From NCBI GenBank assembly GCA_016936355.1, contig JAFGYB010000044.1, positions 1-54,954 on the forward strand: a stretch of 54,954 nt of DNA, read 5' to 3'. The notes under the pieces were generated by a model. It made no database searches. It was not told the DNA's origin and saw nothing but the letters and a program-made list of their open reading frames with translations. Below, piece after piece: positions 1-8,065 of this stretch; within the stretch, counting starts at the first letter, position 1, and the number at the start of each line of letters is the position of its first letter. The DNA is from Bacteroidales bacterium (GTDB lineage Bacteria > Bacteroidota > Bacteroidia > Bacteroidales > F082). The position numbers and the translations under genes are program-made.

Positions 1-198
1 AATTAAACAACGATTTTATCATTTCGGTTGGACTGTTTGGTTTTTAGCTTTGACTTTTATATTTACAAGGATTAATAGAAAAATAGAGAGCCCAGCCACT
101 AACCCACAATAAATGTAAGCGCTTAAAGCAGTTTGTAAAAGGCAAAATAATTTTAACTTCAATGCAATTATTAAACTAAAAATTAACACTGTATCGAT

Positions 199-954
199 AT
201 GAAAATGAAATTTCGATTTCTGATTTTGCCATTCATTGGATTGTCTCTCTTGTTGTTGTTTTTATACTGTTGTAAAAAGGACATCGTTAACCCAACCAAC
301 GGCAAGTCCACTGCTTTGTTCAATCCAAACGTAACCTATGGTTCAATGACTGATCAAGATGGGAATACCTATAAAACCGTCACGATTGGTTCCCAAACCT
401 GGATGGCTGAGAACCTGCGAACGACTAAATATTGCAATGGCGATGACATCCCCGAGGTTACAGATAATACAGCATGGATAAACTTAAGCACAGGAGCATA
501 TTGCAATTATCAAAACACTCAAAACATCGATACTATTGCTACATATGGCAGGTTATACAACTGGGCAGCCGTGAACGATAATCGAAAAATTATTCCCAAC
601 GGCTGGCACGTGCCTACACATGACGATTGGATCATACTTGAAACCTATTTGGTAGACTCTCTTGCGGGCATCAAGTTAAAAGAGTCTGGCAATACCCATT
701 GGAACTATTTTCCACTGTTTCAGGTAACAAATGAAACCGGCTTTACGGCACTTCCGGGTGGCTACCGTGTTGCAATAAATGGCGATGGATTTATTAATAT
801 GGGAATAGAGGGTGGCTGGTGGACCGTGTCGGAGGAAGATCTTAATAACCTGGATAATGTGTATCACGTGACCATGGGCTACAACTATAGCTTTTTAGGC
901 GGGTGCAACTGTCCCAAAAACCATGGTTATTCTATACGCTGTGTAATGGACTAG
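199..954 (+). CDS. FISUMP-domain lipoprotein
   Basis: Predicted surface or periplasmic lipoprotein of 251 aa. A hydrophobic signal segment (residues 5-23) ends in a double cysteine at 24-25 followed by KKD, which fits lipid attachment. From about residue 48 to the end it has the Fibrobacter succinogenes major paralogous (FISUMP) domain: DGNTYKTVTIGSQTWMAENL near 55-74, then YGRLYNWAAV, NGWHVPT and the C-terminal SIRCV. FISUMP proteins are common, often multicopy, surface proteins of Bacteroidota and Fibrobacteres; their biochemical role is unknown. The ATG at 199 is the only start that keeps the signal peptide. No clear -7 element is visible upstream, and the next gene lies beyond an intergenic stretch of about 230 bases. 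Confidence 0.9.
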   Translation: MKMKFRFLILPFIGLSLLLLFLYCCKKDIVNPTNGKSTALFNPNVTYGSMTDQDGNTYKTVTIGSQTWMAENLRTTKYCNGDDIPEVTDNTAWINLSTGAYCNYQNTQNIDTIATYGRLYNWAAVNDNRKIIPNGWHVPTHDDWIILETYLVDSLAGIKLKESGNTHWNYFPLFQVTNETGFTALPGGYRVAINGDGFINMGIEGGWWTVSEEDLNNLDNVYHVTMGYNYSFLGGCNCPKNHGYSIRCVMD

Positions 955-1130
955 CCCAATTCAGAATAGGGAAAGAGTCCCGATTTATCGGGATTGACGA
1001 ACTCTATCGGTTCAAGGCTATAGATAATCTTTTTCCGCTCCTTCGTTCTTCCTGTTTTATTAAAAGGAATGATTTTGCAAGCTTAGGAAGCTATAAACCA
1101 TGGCGGGGAAACAGGTAAAAATTAACCATT

Positions 1131-1178
1131 CGCTTTTCGAAAAGCCGATGAAACAGAAATAAAAAAACCAACCAAAAT
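1131..1178 (+). repeat. imperfect leader repeat, copy 1
   Basis: About 48 bases that recur imperfectly at 1594-1640. The shared core is CCGATGAAACAG followed by an A-rich run and AAAACCA. Each copy ends just before the ATG of a small gene (1187 and 1651). This looks like a duplicated 5' leader; the function is unknown. Confidence 0.5.
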
Positions 1179-1186
1179 CTATTATT

Positions 1187-1501
1187 ATGGTATTCTTTTT
1201 ACAATGGGAAAAAATTACTTTTAGCACCAAACCAGGTAGTGACTTTATAAGCGACTCGGTTCTCTTTTGGAGAGACAACAAAATTCAACTAAAAATTCAT
1301 TCATTCTGGGGGCAGGGACCCGGCGGTTACCGCACACATTATGAATTTATTGTTAATGGTGAAACACACTCATTTCGTATGCTTGATTCATATATGAAAG
1401 GAACCAATGGAAAAATACCAGAAATAAAATCAACGTCACATAAGCTCAACATTACTGCGCTCCCGACTAAAATTGAGATTGAAGAAGAATCATTAGAATG
1501 A
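1187..1501 (+). CDS. hypothetical protein, 104 aa
   Basis: Unrecognised small protein. The sequence alternates hydrophobic and polar residues, as in a beta-strand-rich fold (ITFSTKPG, IQLKIHSFW, THYEFIVNGETHSFRM), and ends acidic (IEIEEESLE). There is no signal peptide and no membrane segment. The frame upstream of the ATG closes at a TAA at 1160-1162, so 1187 is the earliest ATG. It sits between two lipoprotein genes and is preceded by the same leader-type repeat as the next gene, which suggests a shared origin or shared control of the two units. It could be a non-coding open frame; composition and context make it somewhat more likely to be real than not. Confidence 0.45.
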   Translation: MVFFLQWEKITFSTKPGSDFISDSVLFWRDNKIQLKIHSFWGQGPGGYRTHYEFIVNGETHSFRMLDSYMKGTNGKIPEIKSTSHKLNITALPTKIEIEEESLE

Positions 1502-1593
1502 TACATGCGGGTAAGTGTTCATCAGAATTGATTTCTAAATTGTACATGGCTACCACCAAAAACCAAGCTGAAAGTCAGGCAAAATGAAACCCC

Positions 1594-1640
1594 TGTTTTC
1601 CGATAAACCGATGAAACAGGAATCAAAAAAACCATCAAAA
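1594..1640 (+). repeat. imperfect leader repeat, copy 2
   Basis: Second copy of the 1131-1178 leader. Here the internal ATG at 1611 opens a 16-codon frame (MKQESKKPSKKHFYEP) that ends at 1661, overlapping the lipoprotein start at 1651. In copy 1 the same ATG meets a stop after four codons, so translation of this mini-frame does not look conserved. Confidence 0.5.
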
Positions 1641-1650
1641 AAACATTTTT

Positions 1651-2370
1651 ATGAACCATAAATCCTTTCTCTTTTTCATCCTCCTTCCTTTTCTTTTTGC
1701 AGGCTGTACAAAAGAAGAGTACACAGCAAACAACGGGGTTAGCCAATCTGAAATTCTGGGCACCTGGAAAGGACAAGACAATTGTACTAAGTATTCCTTT
1801 TTCGAGAATAATGAATTCACCGATTCTACTTTCTATGGTGTGGACAACACCCTGGTTCAGGTCATCAAAGGAACGTATGAAGTGAAAGACTCTTTCCTTT
1901 TCTTTACAGACGTGAGGCTTTTATACGACCGCAACAAGTTCAACGACAAAATCAACGCCTCGTATACCTATGTCTTTCCACAAATGCGCCTGCAACTCGC
2001 CGATAGTTTGCTTACCCTTACCAACGTAGCGGTCTACAATCGCCTTTCGGAGAATCGAACGGGAGGGGTGTACGGAACATGGAGTTCGCTCAGATTTATT
2101 TGTTCGTTCGACCGGGATCAGGTGCCGGATCTGATGACCGGAACATTAACTACCAAGCTTGAATTCATAAGCAATCCCGATTTATACCGCTACAAACAAT
2201 CTTATGTTGTGGGGCAACAGCAATGGGAGGACACCTCCGGTTTCATCACTTTTCAGTACAAGCCAGCGGAGAAAAAAATTGAATTGGCGGGAACGGACTT
2301 TCCTGTTTCCTTTTCTACGAATCAGATGCTCATTGAAAATGGAAGGGCTCATTTTAAAAAAGTTAATTAA
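1651..2370 (+). CDS. hypothetical lipoprotein, lipocalin-like
   Basis: 239-aa exported lipoprotein. The signal peptide ends in a clean lipobox LFAGC with Cys19. The mature part starts with a phrase typical of Bacteroidota lipocalin-like proteins (EILGTWKGQDNC, about residues 34-45), followed by alternating strands with many Tyr, Phe and Asp residues (FFENNEFTDS, YTYVFPQMRLQLADSLLTL). This fits a beta-barrel periplasmic or surface protein. No catalytic motif is visible and the ligand is unknown. It stands alone: TspO starts 140 bases downstream, past two short inverted repeats. The lipoprotein call is firm; the fold is an inference. Confidence 0.75.
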   Translation: MNHKSFLFFILLPFLFAGCTKEEYTANNGVSQSEILGTWKGQDNCTKYSFFENNEFTDSTFYGVDNTLVQVIKGTYEVKDSFLFFTDVRLLYDRNKFNDKINASYTYVFPQMRLQLADSLLTLTNVAVYNRLSENRTGGVYGTWSSLRFICSFDRDQVPDLMTGTLTTKLEFISNPDLYRYKQSYVVGQQQWEDTSGFITFQYKPAEKKIELAGTDFPVSFSTNQMLIENGRAHFKKVN

Positions 2371-2400
2371 CCTATCACCCCAGCTGTTGCAACGGGTGAC

Positions 2401-2441
2401 CGGATTGATCCGATCGAGAATACTCACCTGCCTAAGGCAGG
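2401..2441. repeat. two short inverted repeats
   Basis: CGGATTGATCCG (2401-2412) and CCTGCCTAAGGCAGG (2427-2441) are perfect small palindromes in the gap after the lipoprotein gene. There is no T-run, so they resemble REP-like dispersed palindromes more than intrinsic terminators. Confidence 0.4.
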
Positions 2442-2510
2442 CTTGCGGGAGCAAAGGAAATAAATGGCTGTATGCTACAGACCTAAGGAAAATGGACTTA
2501 TTTTAGCTGT

Positions 2511-2969
2511 ATGATTGTCAGAACCCTTCTTTTTTTGGTATTAAATTTTGGAGCCCTGGGCATTGGCGGACTCTTTACCCGAAGCGGAGTAGCTTCCCCC
2601 TGGTATATGGAACTCGACAAAGCACCCTGGACGCCTCCGGGCTGGATGTTTGGATTCGCCTGGACACTCATCATGATTTGCTTTTCAATCTACATGGCTG
2701 CGCTGTGGCCGGAGGTGGCGAATAAGAAACTGATCATTGGGTTGTATGTCTTTCAATGGATCCTCAACGTTTCGTGGAATCCGCTGTTTTTCTCGTTCCA
2801 TCAGGTTGCCGTTGCGCTGGTTGTTATCTCGCTACTGACCCTTTTGGTGGGCTATTTTTTGTTCGCTTATTGGCCGGTATTGAAAGTAAAGGCTGTATGG
2901 ATTCTCCCCTATTTTGTCTGGCTGCTGATTGCAACCTCACTGAACGGATACATCTATTTTAAAAATTAA
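2511..2969 (+). CDS. tspO: TspO/MBR family tryptophan-rich sensory protein
   Basis: 152-aa integral membrane protein with five predicted helices, matching the TspO/MBR (translocator protein) family. Diagnostic features are GIGGLFTRSGVASPWYMELDK-type spacing in loop 1, the PPGWMFGFAWT motif near residues 42-53, and Trp-rich helices 3 and 4 with WILNVSWNPLFF around 82-93. Family members bind porphyrins and sterols and affect tetrapyrrole and stress responses; bacterial physiology varies. Length is close to the family norm of about 155-160. It is monocistronic as far as spacing shows, with an outer-membrane protein gene starting 88 bases later on the same strand. Confidence 0.93.
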   Translation: MIVRTLLFLVLNFGALGIGGLFTRSGVASPWYMELDKAPWTPPGWMFGFAWTLIMICFSIYMAALWPEVANKKLIIGLYVFQWILNVSWNPLFFSFHQVAVALVVISLLTLLVGYFLFAYWPVLKVKAVWILPYFVWLLIATSLNGYIYFKN

Positions 2970-3057
2970 ACAACGATACTCGCGTTGTCCCTGATTTGTG
3001 AACAGAACTTTGTATCTTTATAACTGACTGGAAAAGATACCACTCAGCACAACGACG

Positions 3058-3705
3058 ATGAAAAAGCTCCTCCTTTTCTTCTTCCTGCTCCTGCTCTCCG
3101 TCAGTCTTTTTTGCCAGCCTGAGAAAGGAAAGAGGCTAATCAACATTTCCGGAACGGCCGAATACGATCTGCAGCGCGGTCACAACCTGTTCACCATAAA
3201 ACTGCAACCGAAAGCCGGTTGGTTTCTGAATCAGTACTTCTGCCTGGGCGCACAGACCGGGCTGGGCTACGGTCATGAAAAGATTTATTCATCTGTATCG
3301 GGAGAAACGCAGCAATACTGGTTCAACACCAACGCTTATGTGCTGGAAGCCGGACCGTTGGTCCGGTTTTATTATCCGGCCAAAAGAAACGCCGCTTTCT
3401 TTCACACGGCTTTTCTGTACCAACACGTTCGGGAAGTCACCAAAACCGACTACAAAAACCTCAGCAACAACATACGGACCCACGGCGGAAGCGTGCAACT
3501 GGGCATTGGTTATGCCTTTTTCATCACCCCAAACATCGGCATCGAATTGCTGCCTGCCTACCAGTGGACCTTCAGCAAAGCCACCGTATCCGGAGACATC
3601 CTTCCCGTTTCCGGTACAGTGAGCGGAAAGTCGGTATCCAAAAAACTGGTTGTCACGCTGGGCTTACAGTTCTATCTTGGCAGCAAATCAAAAAAAAGCA
3701 ACTAA
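3058..3705 (+). CDS. outer membrane beta-barrel protein
   Basis: 215 aa with a Sec signal peptide (MKKLLLFFFLLLLSVSLFCQ, cleavage near residue 19-20). About eight amphipathic strands follow, with aromatic belts (LGAQTGLGYGHEKIY, PLVRFYYP, LGIGYAFFI, LLPAYQWTF). The C-terminus carries the strand VVTLGLQFYLG, as in small OmpA/OmpX-like barrels of Bacteroidota. It is probably an 8-strand outer-membrane protein of unknown function. The upstream TATCTTTA near 3013-3020 resembles a -7 element with the last base changed. The neighbours TspO and NYN show no functional link. Confidence 0.8.
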   Translation: MKKLLLFFFLLLLSVSLFCQPEKGKRLINISGTAEYDLQRGHNLFTIKLQPKAGWFLNQYFCLGAQTGLGYGHEKIYSSVSGETQQYWFNTNAYVLEAGPLVRFYYPAKRNAAFFHTAFLYQHVREVTKTDYKNLSNNIRTHGGSVQLGIGYAFFITPNIGIELLPAYQWTFSKATVSGDILPVSGTVSGKSVSKKLVVTLGLQFYLGSKSKKSN

Positions 3706-3849
3706 CACCGCTATTGGATTACCTGCCGAATTTTCAAGATGGACGCTGTGTGAATAGAACCAATAAAGTTGCTATCTTTATTCTTCCGCTGCGCATACAA
3801 TTTGACGCAGCGCCACACAAATAAACAATACACTTTCTAAAATAAAAAA

Positions 3850-4605
3850 ATGAATTTAAATCTGGCCGTACTCATCGACGGGGACAATATACCCTCCGCT
3901 TATGTTAAAGAAATGATGGAAGAAATAGCCAAATACGGCAATCCGACCATCAAACGAATCTATGGTGACTGGACCAAGCCCAACTTATCGAAATGGAAAA
4001 ACCTGTTGCTCGAGAACGCCATCACGCCCATCCAGCAATATGGATACACCACCGGAAAAAATGCCACCGACTCAGCCATGATCATTGACGCCATGGACAT
4101 CCTTTATTCGGAAAAAGTAAACGGTTTTTGCCTGGTTTCCAGCGACAGTGATTTTACAAAACTGGCCACCCGGCTAAGGGAAGCCGGGATGCAGGTCATC
4201 GGGATCGGAGAGAAAAAGACACCCAACCCGTTTATTGTGGCCTGCGACAAGTTCGTCTACATTGAAGTGCTGAAAAACCAGTCCAAGGAGCAGGAATCTG
4301 AAAACGAAAAGGGGGCATCCAAAGACAGCGTCGATAAAATAACGAATAAGGAAATTCAGTTTATTGCCACCACGATTACGGATTTATCTGATGACGATGG
4401 ATGGGCCTTTTTAGGCGATGTGGGGAGTTTACTGCAAAAGAAACAACCGAATTTTGATCCCCGAAATTATGGCTTTCAAAAGCTGACCCCGTTGATCAAA
4501 GCCATTGGCAGGTTTGAAATAGAACAACGGGAAAGTCCCAAAAGCCGGTACAAATTAATTTATGTGAAAAATAAAGAACCGCGGAAAGCCAAAGGAAAAA
4601 AGTAA
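3850..4605 (+). CDS. NYN (LabA-like PIN) domain protein with C-terminal OST-HTH/LOTUS domain
   Basis: 251-aa predicted RNA-directed nuclease or RNA-binding protein. Residues 1-140 form a NYN/PIN-like domain: the first acidic motif is LIDGDNIP (8-15), the second TDSAMIIDAMD (about 76-86), the third SSDSDFTKLATRLRE (about 96-110). These carry the conserved Asp residues expected to bind metal. Residues about 165-240 match an OST-HTH/LOTUS winged-helix domain (WAFLGDVGSLLQKK, FQKLTPLIKAI, FEIEQR), linked by a Lys/Glu-rich segment. This two-domain layout is widespread in bacteria; the RNA targets are unknown. It is a single gene with TATCTTTA at 3773-3780 as a possible -7 variant. Confidence 0.9.
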   Translation: MNLNLAVLIDGDNIPSAYVKEMMEEIAKYGNPTIKRIYGDWTKPNLSKWKNLLLENAITPIQQYGYTTGKNATDSAMIIDAMDILYSEKVNGFCLVSSDSDFTKLATRLREAGMQVIGIGEKKTPNPFIVACDKFVYIEVLKNQSKEQESENEKGASKDSVDKITNKEIQFIATTITDLSDDDGWAFLGDVGSLLQKKQPNFDPRNYGFQKLTPLIKAIGRFEIEQRESPKSRYKLIYVKNKEPRKAKGKK

Positions 4606-4715
4606 TGGCGGCTGTAGGCCCCTCTCCCCGCTCATTTGGGTTTATCACCCGGACGTAGATCTGAAACTCAGGATGGTTTGAAGCACCTGTTTCAACCATC
4701 TTTAAGCATACTACG

Positions 4716-6014
4716 ATGAACGCACTTACCTGGAATCAAAACGAGTCTATCAATCCCAACTTAAACGGATTGGAACAATCGGATACGCTGGCCATCAACG
4801 AACGGTCTAAAGAACTCATGGCTACAGGAAAAAAGGTATACCGTTTCGGACTCGGACAATCTCCCTTTCCCGTCCCGCGGTGTGTGGTTGAGGCCCTACG
4901 CCTGAATGCCGATCAAAAAGACTATTTGCCGGTCAAAGGCCTGTTGCAGTTGCGGGAAGCTGTGGCCGAATTTCACCGCAAAAAAGACAATATCAATGTA
5001 ACGGCTGAACATGTGATCATCGGCCCCGGCTCCAAAGAACTTGTTTTTTTGCTTCAGCTGGTGTTCAACAGCGACATCATTATTACCAGTCCCTGCTGGG
5101 TTTCATATGTTCCGCAAGCCAAAATTATCGGGAAAGGAATCGACGTGATCCACAGTTCTTTTGAAGACAAATGGCAACTGACCCCTGCCCTGTTTCGCGG
5201 TTATCTGAAAAACAGGGGGAAGAAAGACAGGCTTTCCCTGTTGATCTTAAATTACCCGGGCAATCCGGATGGCGTTTCTCTGGCGGAAGATGCACTGAAA
5301 GAAATCGCAGCTTTGGCCAGGGAAAACAACATCATCATTTTGTCGGACGAGATCTACGGACAACTGAACCATTCGGGACAACATGTTTCCATTGCTAAAT
5401 ATTATCCCGAAGGAACCATCATCAGTTCCGGACTTTCCAAATGGTGTGGTGCGGGCGGCTGGCGGCTGGGAACCTTTGCTTTCCCCAAAAATTTACAGTG
5501 GATTTTGGAGAAAATGGCCATTGTAGCCAGTGAAACCTACACTTCCGTCAGTGCACCCATCCAGTTTGCCGCCGTCAAAGCATTCAAATGCGGAGGAGAA
5601 ATTGAGGAATACCTGTGGCAGTCACGAAAGATCCTGGCCAAAATCGGGAATGAATGTGCCGGGAAATTAAACAACGCCGGGATCAAAACCCACGCTCCTG
5701 TAGGTGGCTTCTATCTTTTTCTGGATTTTTCAAATTTTTTCGAAACCATACAATCCAGGGGAATCAAAACCTCCAAAGAACTTTGTACCGCAATTTTAAA
5801 CGACACCGGGGTGGCTGTTCTGCAGGGCAGTTCGTTTAATTGCAGAGCAGATCTGTTTACAGCCCGGATGGCCTATATTGATTTTGACGGTGCCCGGGTA
5901 CTGGCTGCCGCCCGAACGATCCCCGTGCATCAAGCCTTACCCGATACGTTTACAAAAATCTATTGTTCGAAAGTACTGGAAGGCGTGGATCAACTCATCC
6001 ACTGGTTTCAATAA
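4716..6014 (+). CDS. pyridoxal phosphate-dependent aminotransferase, class I/II
   Basis: 432-aa fold-type I PLP enzyme related to aspartate/aromatic aminotransferases. Visible motifs: FGLGQSPFPVP near 45-55 (substrate-binding loop), the NYPGNPDG cofactor loop at about 178-185, DEIYGQLNH at about 211-219 (Asp to the pyridine nitrogen, Tyr to the PLP oxygen), and SSGLSKWCGAGGWRLG at about 232-247, whose Lys should form the Schiff base. The conserved C-terminal carboxylate-binding Arg is plausibly the one in FTARMAYIDF. Substrate cannot be read from sequence. It lies upstream of glutamine synthetase but has a separate, promoter-bearing gap, so nitrogen metabolism is only a contextual hint. Confidence 0.88.
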   Translation: MNALTWNQNESINPNLNGLEQSDTLAINERSKELMATGKKVYRFGLGQSPFPVPRCVVEALRLNADQKDYLPVKGLLQLREAVAEFHRKKDNINVTAEHVIIGPGSKELVFLLQLVFNSDIIITSPCWVSYVPQAKIIGKGIDVIHSSFEDKWQLTPALFRGYLKNRGKKDRLSLLILNYPGNPDGVSLAEDALKEIAALARENNIIILSDEIYGQLNHSGQHVSIAKYYPEGTIISSGLSKWCGAGGWRLGTFAFPKNLQWILEKMAIVASETYTSVSAPIQFAAVKAFKCGGEIEEYLWQSRKILAKIGNECAGKLNNAGIKTHAPVGGFYLFLDFSNFFETIQSRGIKTSKELCTAILNDTGVAVLQGSSFNCRADLFTARMAYIDFDGARVLAAARTIPVHQALPDTFTKIYCSKVLEGVDQLIHWFQ

Positions 6015-6190
6015 GTCCAGGTGAAAGTACCCAAACCCACGCACAACTTAAAATTCTGAAACCTGAATCTTTGCTCTGTCACCCATTCGATCGGGATTCA
6101 TCAGTATGGACTACTTCAGTCCCATTTGCAGGCCAAAGTGTATCCTTTCAGTTTATAATCATTCTATAAAAAATGCATTTTTAATTTAAG

Positions 6191-6198
6191 TAATTTTG
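6191..6198 (+). promoter_or_regulatory. -7 element TAATTTTG for glutamine synthetase
   Basis: Matches Bacteroidota TAnnTTTG about 120 bases before the GS start, in the 305-base gap 6015-6319. The resulting leader of about 115 nt has no structure I recognise, and nothing else is seen in this gap. Confidence 0.5.
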
Positions 6199-6319
6199 TA
6201 GAAACAGTCTTCTGTTTTTGAGGGTGCAGCAAAAACGGTTTTGATCGGAAATATTTCATTACGAGATGTTTCCTGTTTTTTTATCAACGATTGAATAACA
6301 TTTGTTTAAGGAGCAAATC

Positions 6320-7834
6320 ATGAAAGATTCTGAATTTTCTTTAAATCCGAACCCACTGGTACGCTATTTGAAAAAACCAGCCTGCGAGTTTACAAGAAAT
6401 GACATCATCGGGTATGTCGAAGATCACGAAATTGAGATCATCAACTTCCGTTACACTGCAGAAGACGGCCGTCTGAAAACCCTTTCCTTTGTCATTACCG
6501 GAAAAGAGCATTTGGAATCTATTTTAACCAACGGTGAACGGGTAGACGGCAGTTCGCTCTTTTCTTTTGTAGGTGCAGATTCATCAGATTTATATGTTGT
6601 ACCGCGCTACACAACTGCATTTGTGAACCCCTTCAGCGAAATTCCCAGTTTGGATATTCTTTGTGCCTTTTACACCAGCGAAGGGCAACCTCTGACCTCT
6701 GCGCCGGAATATATTCTTAAAAAAGCGCACGCGGCTTTTAAAGAAAAAACAGGCTATACCTTCCGTGCTATGGGGGAGTTAGAGTATTATCTGATTGTTC
6801 CTAAAGAAATGGGAAATCTCTATCCTGCCCGCGACCAGGCGGGCTACCACGAGTCGGGTCCGTTTAGTAATTTCCAGGCGTTCAAAGATGAGGCGATGAC
6901 GCTGATTGCGATGGCCGGTGGCAAAATTAAATACGGACATTTGGAGGTGGGAAACTTTACCGATGAGGAAAATATCTATGAGCAACAGGAGATTGAATTT
7001 TTACCGGTCCCTGCAGAAGAGGCAGTTGACCAGCTGGTCATTGCCAAATGGATGTTACGCATGTTGGCCAATGAGTATGGTCTGTTGTTGAGTTTTGCAC
7101 CAAAGATTACCGTAAATAAAGCCGGTAGCGGGTTGCACATTCACATGCAGCTTGAAAAAGACGGTCGGAATATGATGGTGGAAAAGGGAGAATTAAGTAC
7201 CGATGCTAAAAAAATGATTGCCGGAATACTGGATTTGGCTGAACCCTTAACGGCTTTTGGAAATACGATTCCGACTTCATACCTGAGATTGGTACCCCAT
7301 CAGGAAGCGCCAACCAGTATTTGCTGGGGCGATCGAAACCGTTCCGCTTTGATTCGCGTGCCGCTGGGATGGCTGGGCGCTGCCAATCAAATGGCAGCCC
7401 TTGAGAATCCGCAGGATAAGACGCTTAAACCATTGAACGAAATAAAACAAACCATCGAATTGCGTTCGGGCGATGGTTCGGCTGATTTGCACCACTATGT
7501 GGCCGGAATTATTGTGGCGGCTCAGCATGGTCTTGAGATGGAGAACAGTATGGAACTCGCCCGGAAATTATACCTGGATGTAAATATTTTTGATGAGGCA
7601 CACAAAGACAAATCAGCCCAGTTGAAAGGCTTACCCACTTCATGCTGGGAATCGGCAGAAAAGCTGGAGGAAAAGCGTTCCTGTTTTGAAGCCACCGGGA
7701 TTTTCCCTGCCGGAGTTATCGATCGTTTCATCGATCATTTGAAAGCTTATGATGATAAAGATTTAAGCGAAAGACTCTATGGTAAGCATGATGAAATTGC
7801 CAGATTAGTTGAAAATTATCTGCATCAAATGTAG
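6320..7834 (+). CDS. glnA: glutamine synthetase family protein
   Basis: ATP-dependent amidation of glutamate to glutamine. 504 aa, a GlnA-like enzyme rather than the ~730-aa GSIII typical of many Bacteroidota. Motifs: GELEYYL (first catalytic Glu cluster, about 153-159), EQQEIEF (about 223-229), GSGLHIHM (about 268-275), NRSALIRVP (about 341-349) and ELRSGDGSADLHHYVAGII (about 381-399). The reported frame can open at TTG 6302, but ATG 6320 is preceded by AAGGAG at 6308-6313, an unusually good ribosome site for this genome, so I place the start there. Its product glutamine is the amide donor for GatDE encoded just downstream, though gatE has its own promoter. Confidence 0.9.
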   Translation: MKDSEFSLNPNPLVRYLKKPACEFTRNDIIGYVEDHEIEIINFRYTAEDGRLKTLSFVITGKEHLESILTNGERVDGSSLFSFVGADSSDLYVVPRYTTAFVNPFSEIPSLDILCAFYTSEGQPLTSAPEYILKKAHAAFKEKTGYTFRAMGELEYYLIVPKEMGNLYPARDQAGYHESGPFSNFQAFKDEAMTLIAMAGGKIKYGHLEVGNFTDEENIYEQQEIEFLPVPAEEAVDQLVIAKWMLRMLANEYGLLLSFAPKITVNKAGSGLHIHMQLEKDGRNMMVEKGELSTDAKKMIAGILDLAEPLTAFGNTIPTSYLRLVPHQEAPTSICWGDRNRSALIRVPLGWLGAANQMAALENPQDKTLKPLNEIKQTIELRSGDGSADLHHYVAGIIVAAQHGLEMENSMELARKLYLDVNIFDEAHKDKSAQLKGLPTSCWESAEKLEEKRSCFEATGIFPAGVIDRFIDHLKAYDDKDLSERLYGKHDEIARLVENYLHQM

Positions 7835-8022
7835 CGTATGCCGCGAAAACCCCTGCCAGGTGTAAGTATCAAACCCTTCTTCCAACATAAGACATAAAAC
7901 TTTGAACTTGTCAGTTTAGAGTTGCGCTACACTGTTCAGCATGACAACAACCGTACGTGCAAAAAAACATATATTGGTTCAGAAAACACGACCGGTTCGC
8001 CTCATCAACACAATCCTTTTCT

Positions 8023-8030
8023 TACCTTTG
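8023..8030 (+). promoter_or_regulatory. -7 element TACCTTTG for gatED
   Basis: Bacteroidota-type -7 box 36 bases before the gatE ATG, giving a short leader. It separates gatED transcription from glutamine synthetase. Confidence 0.55.
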
Positions 8031-8065
8031 AGCTTTCTTCATTTTAACATTGAACATTTCGGGAA

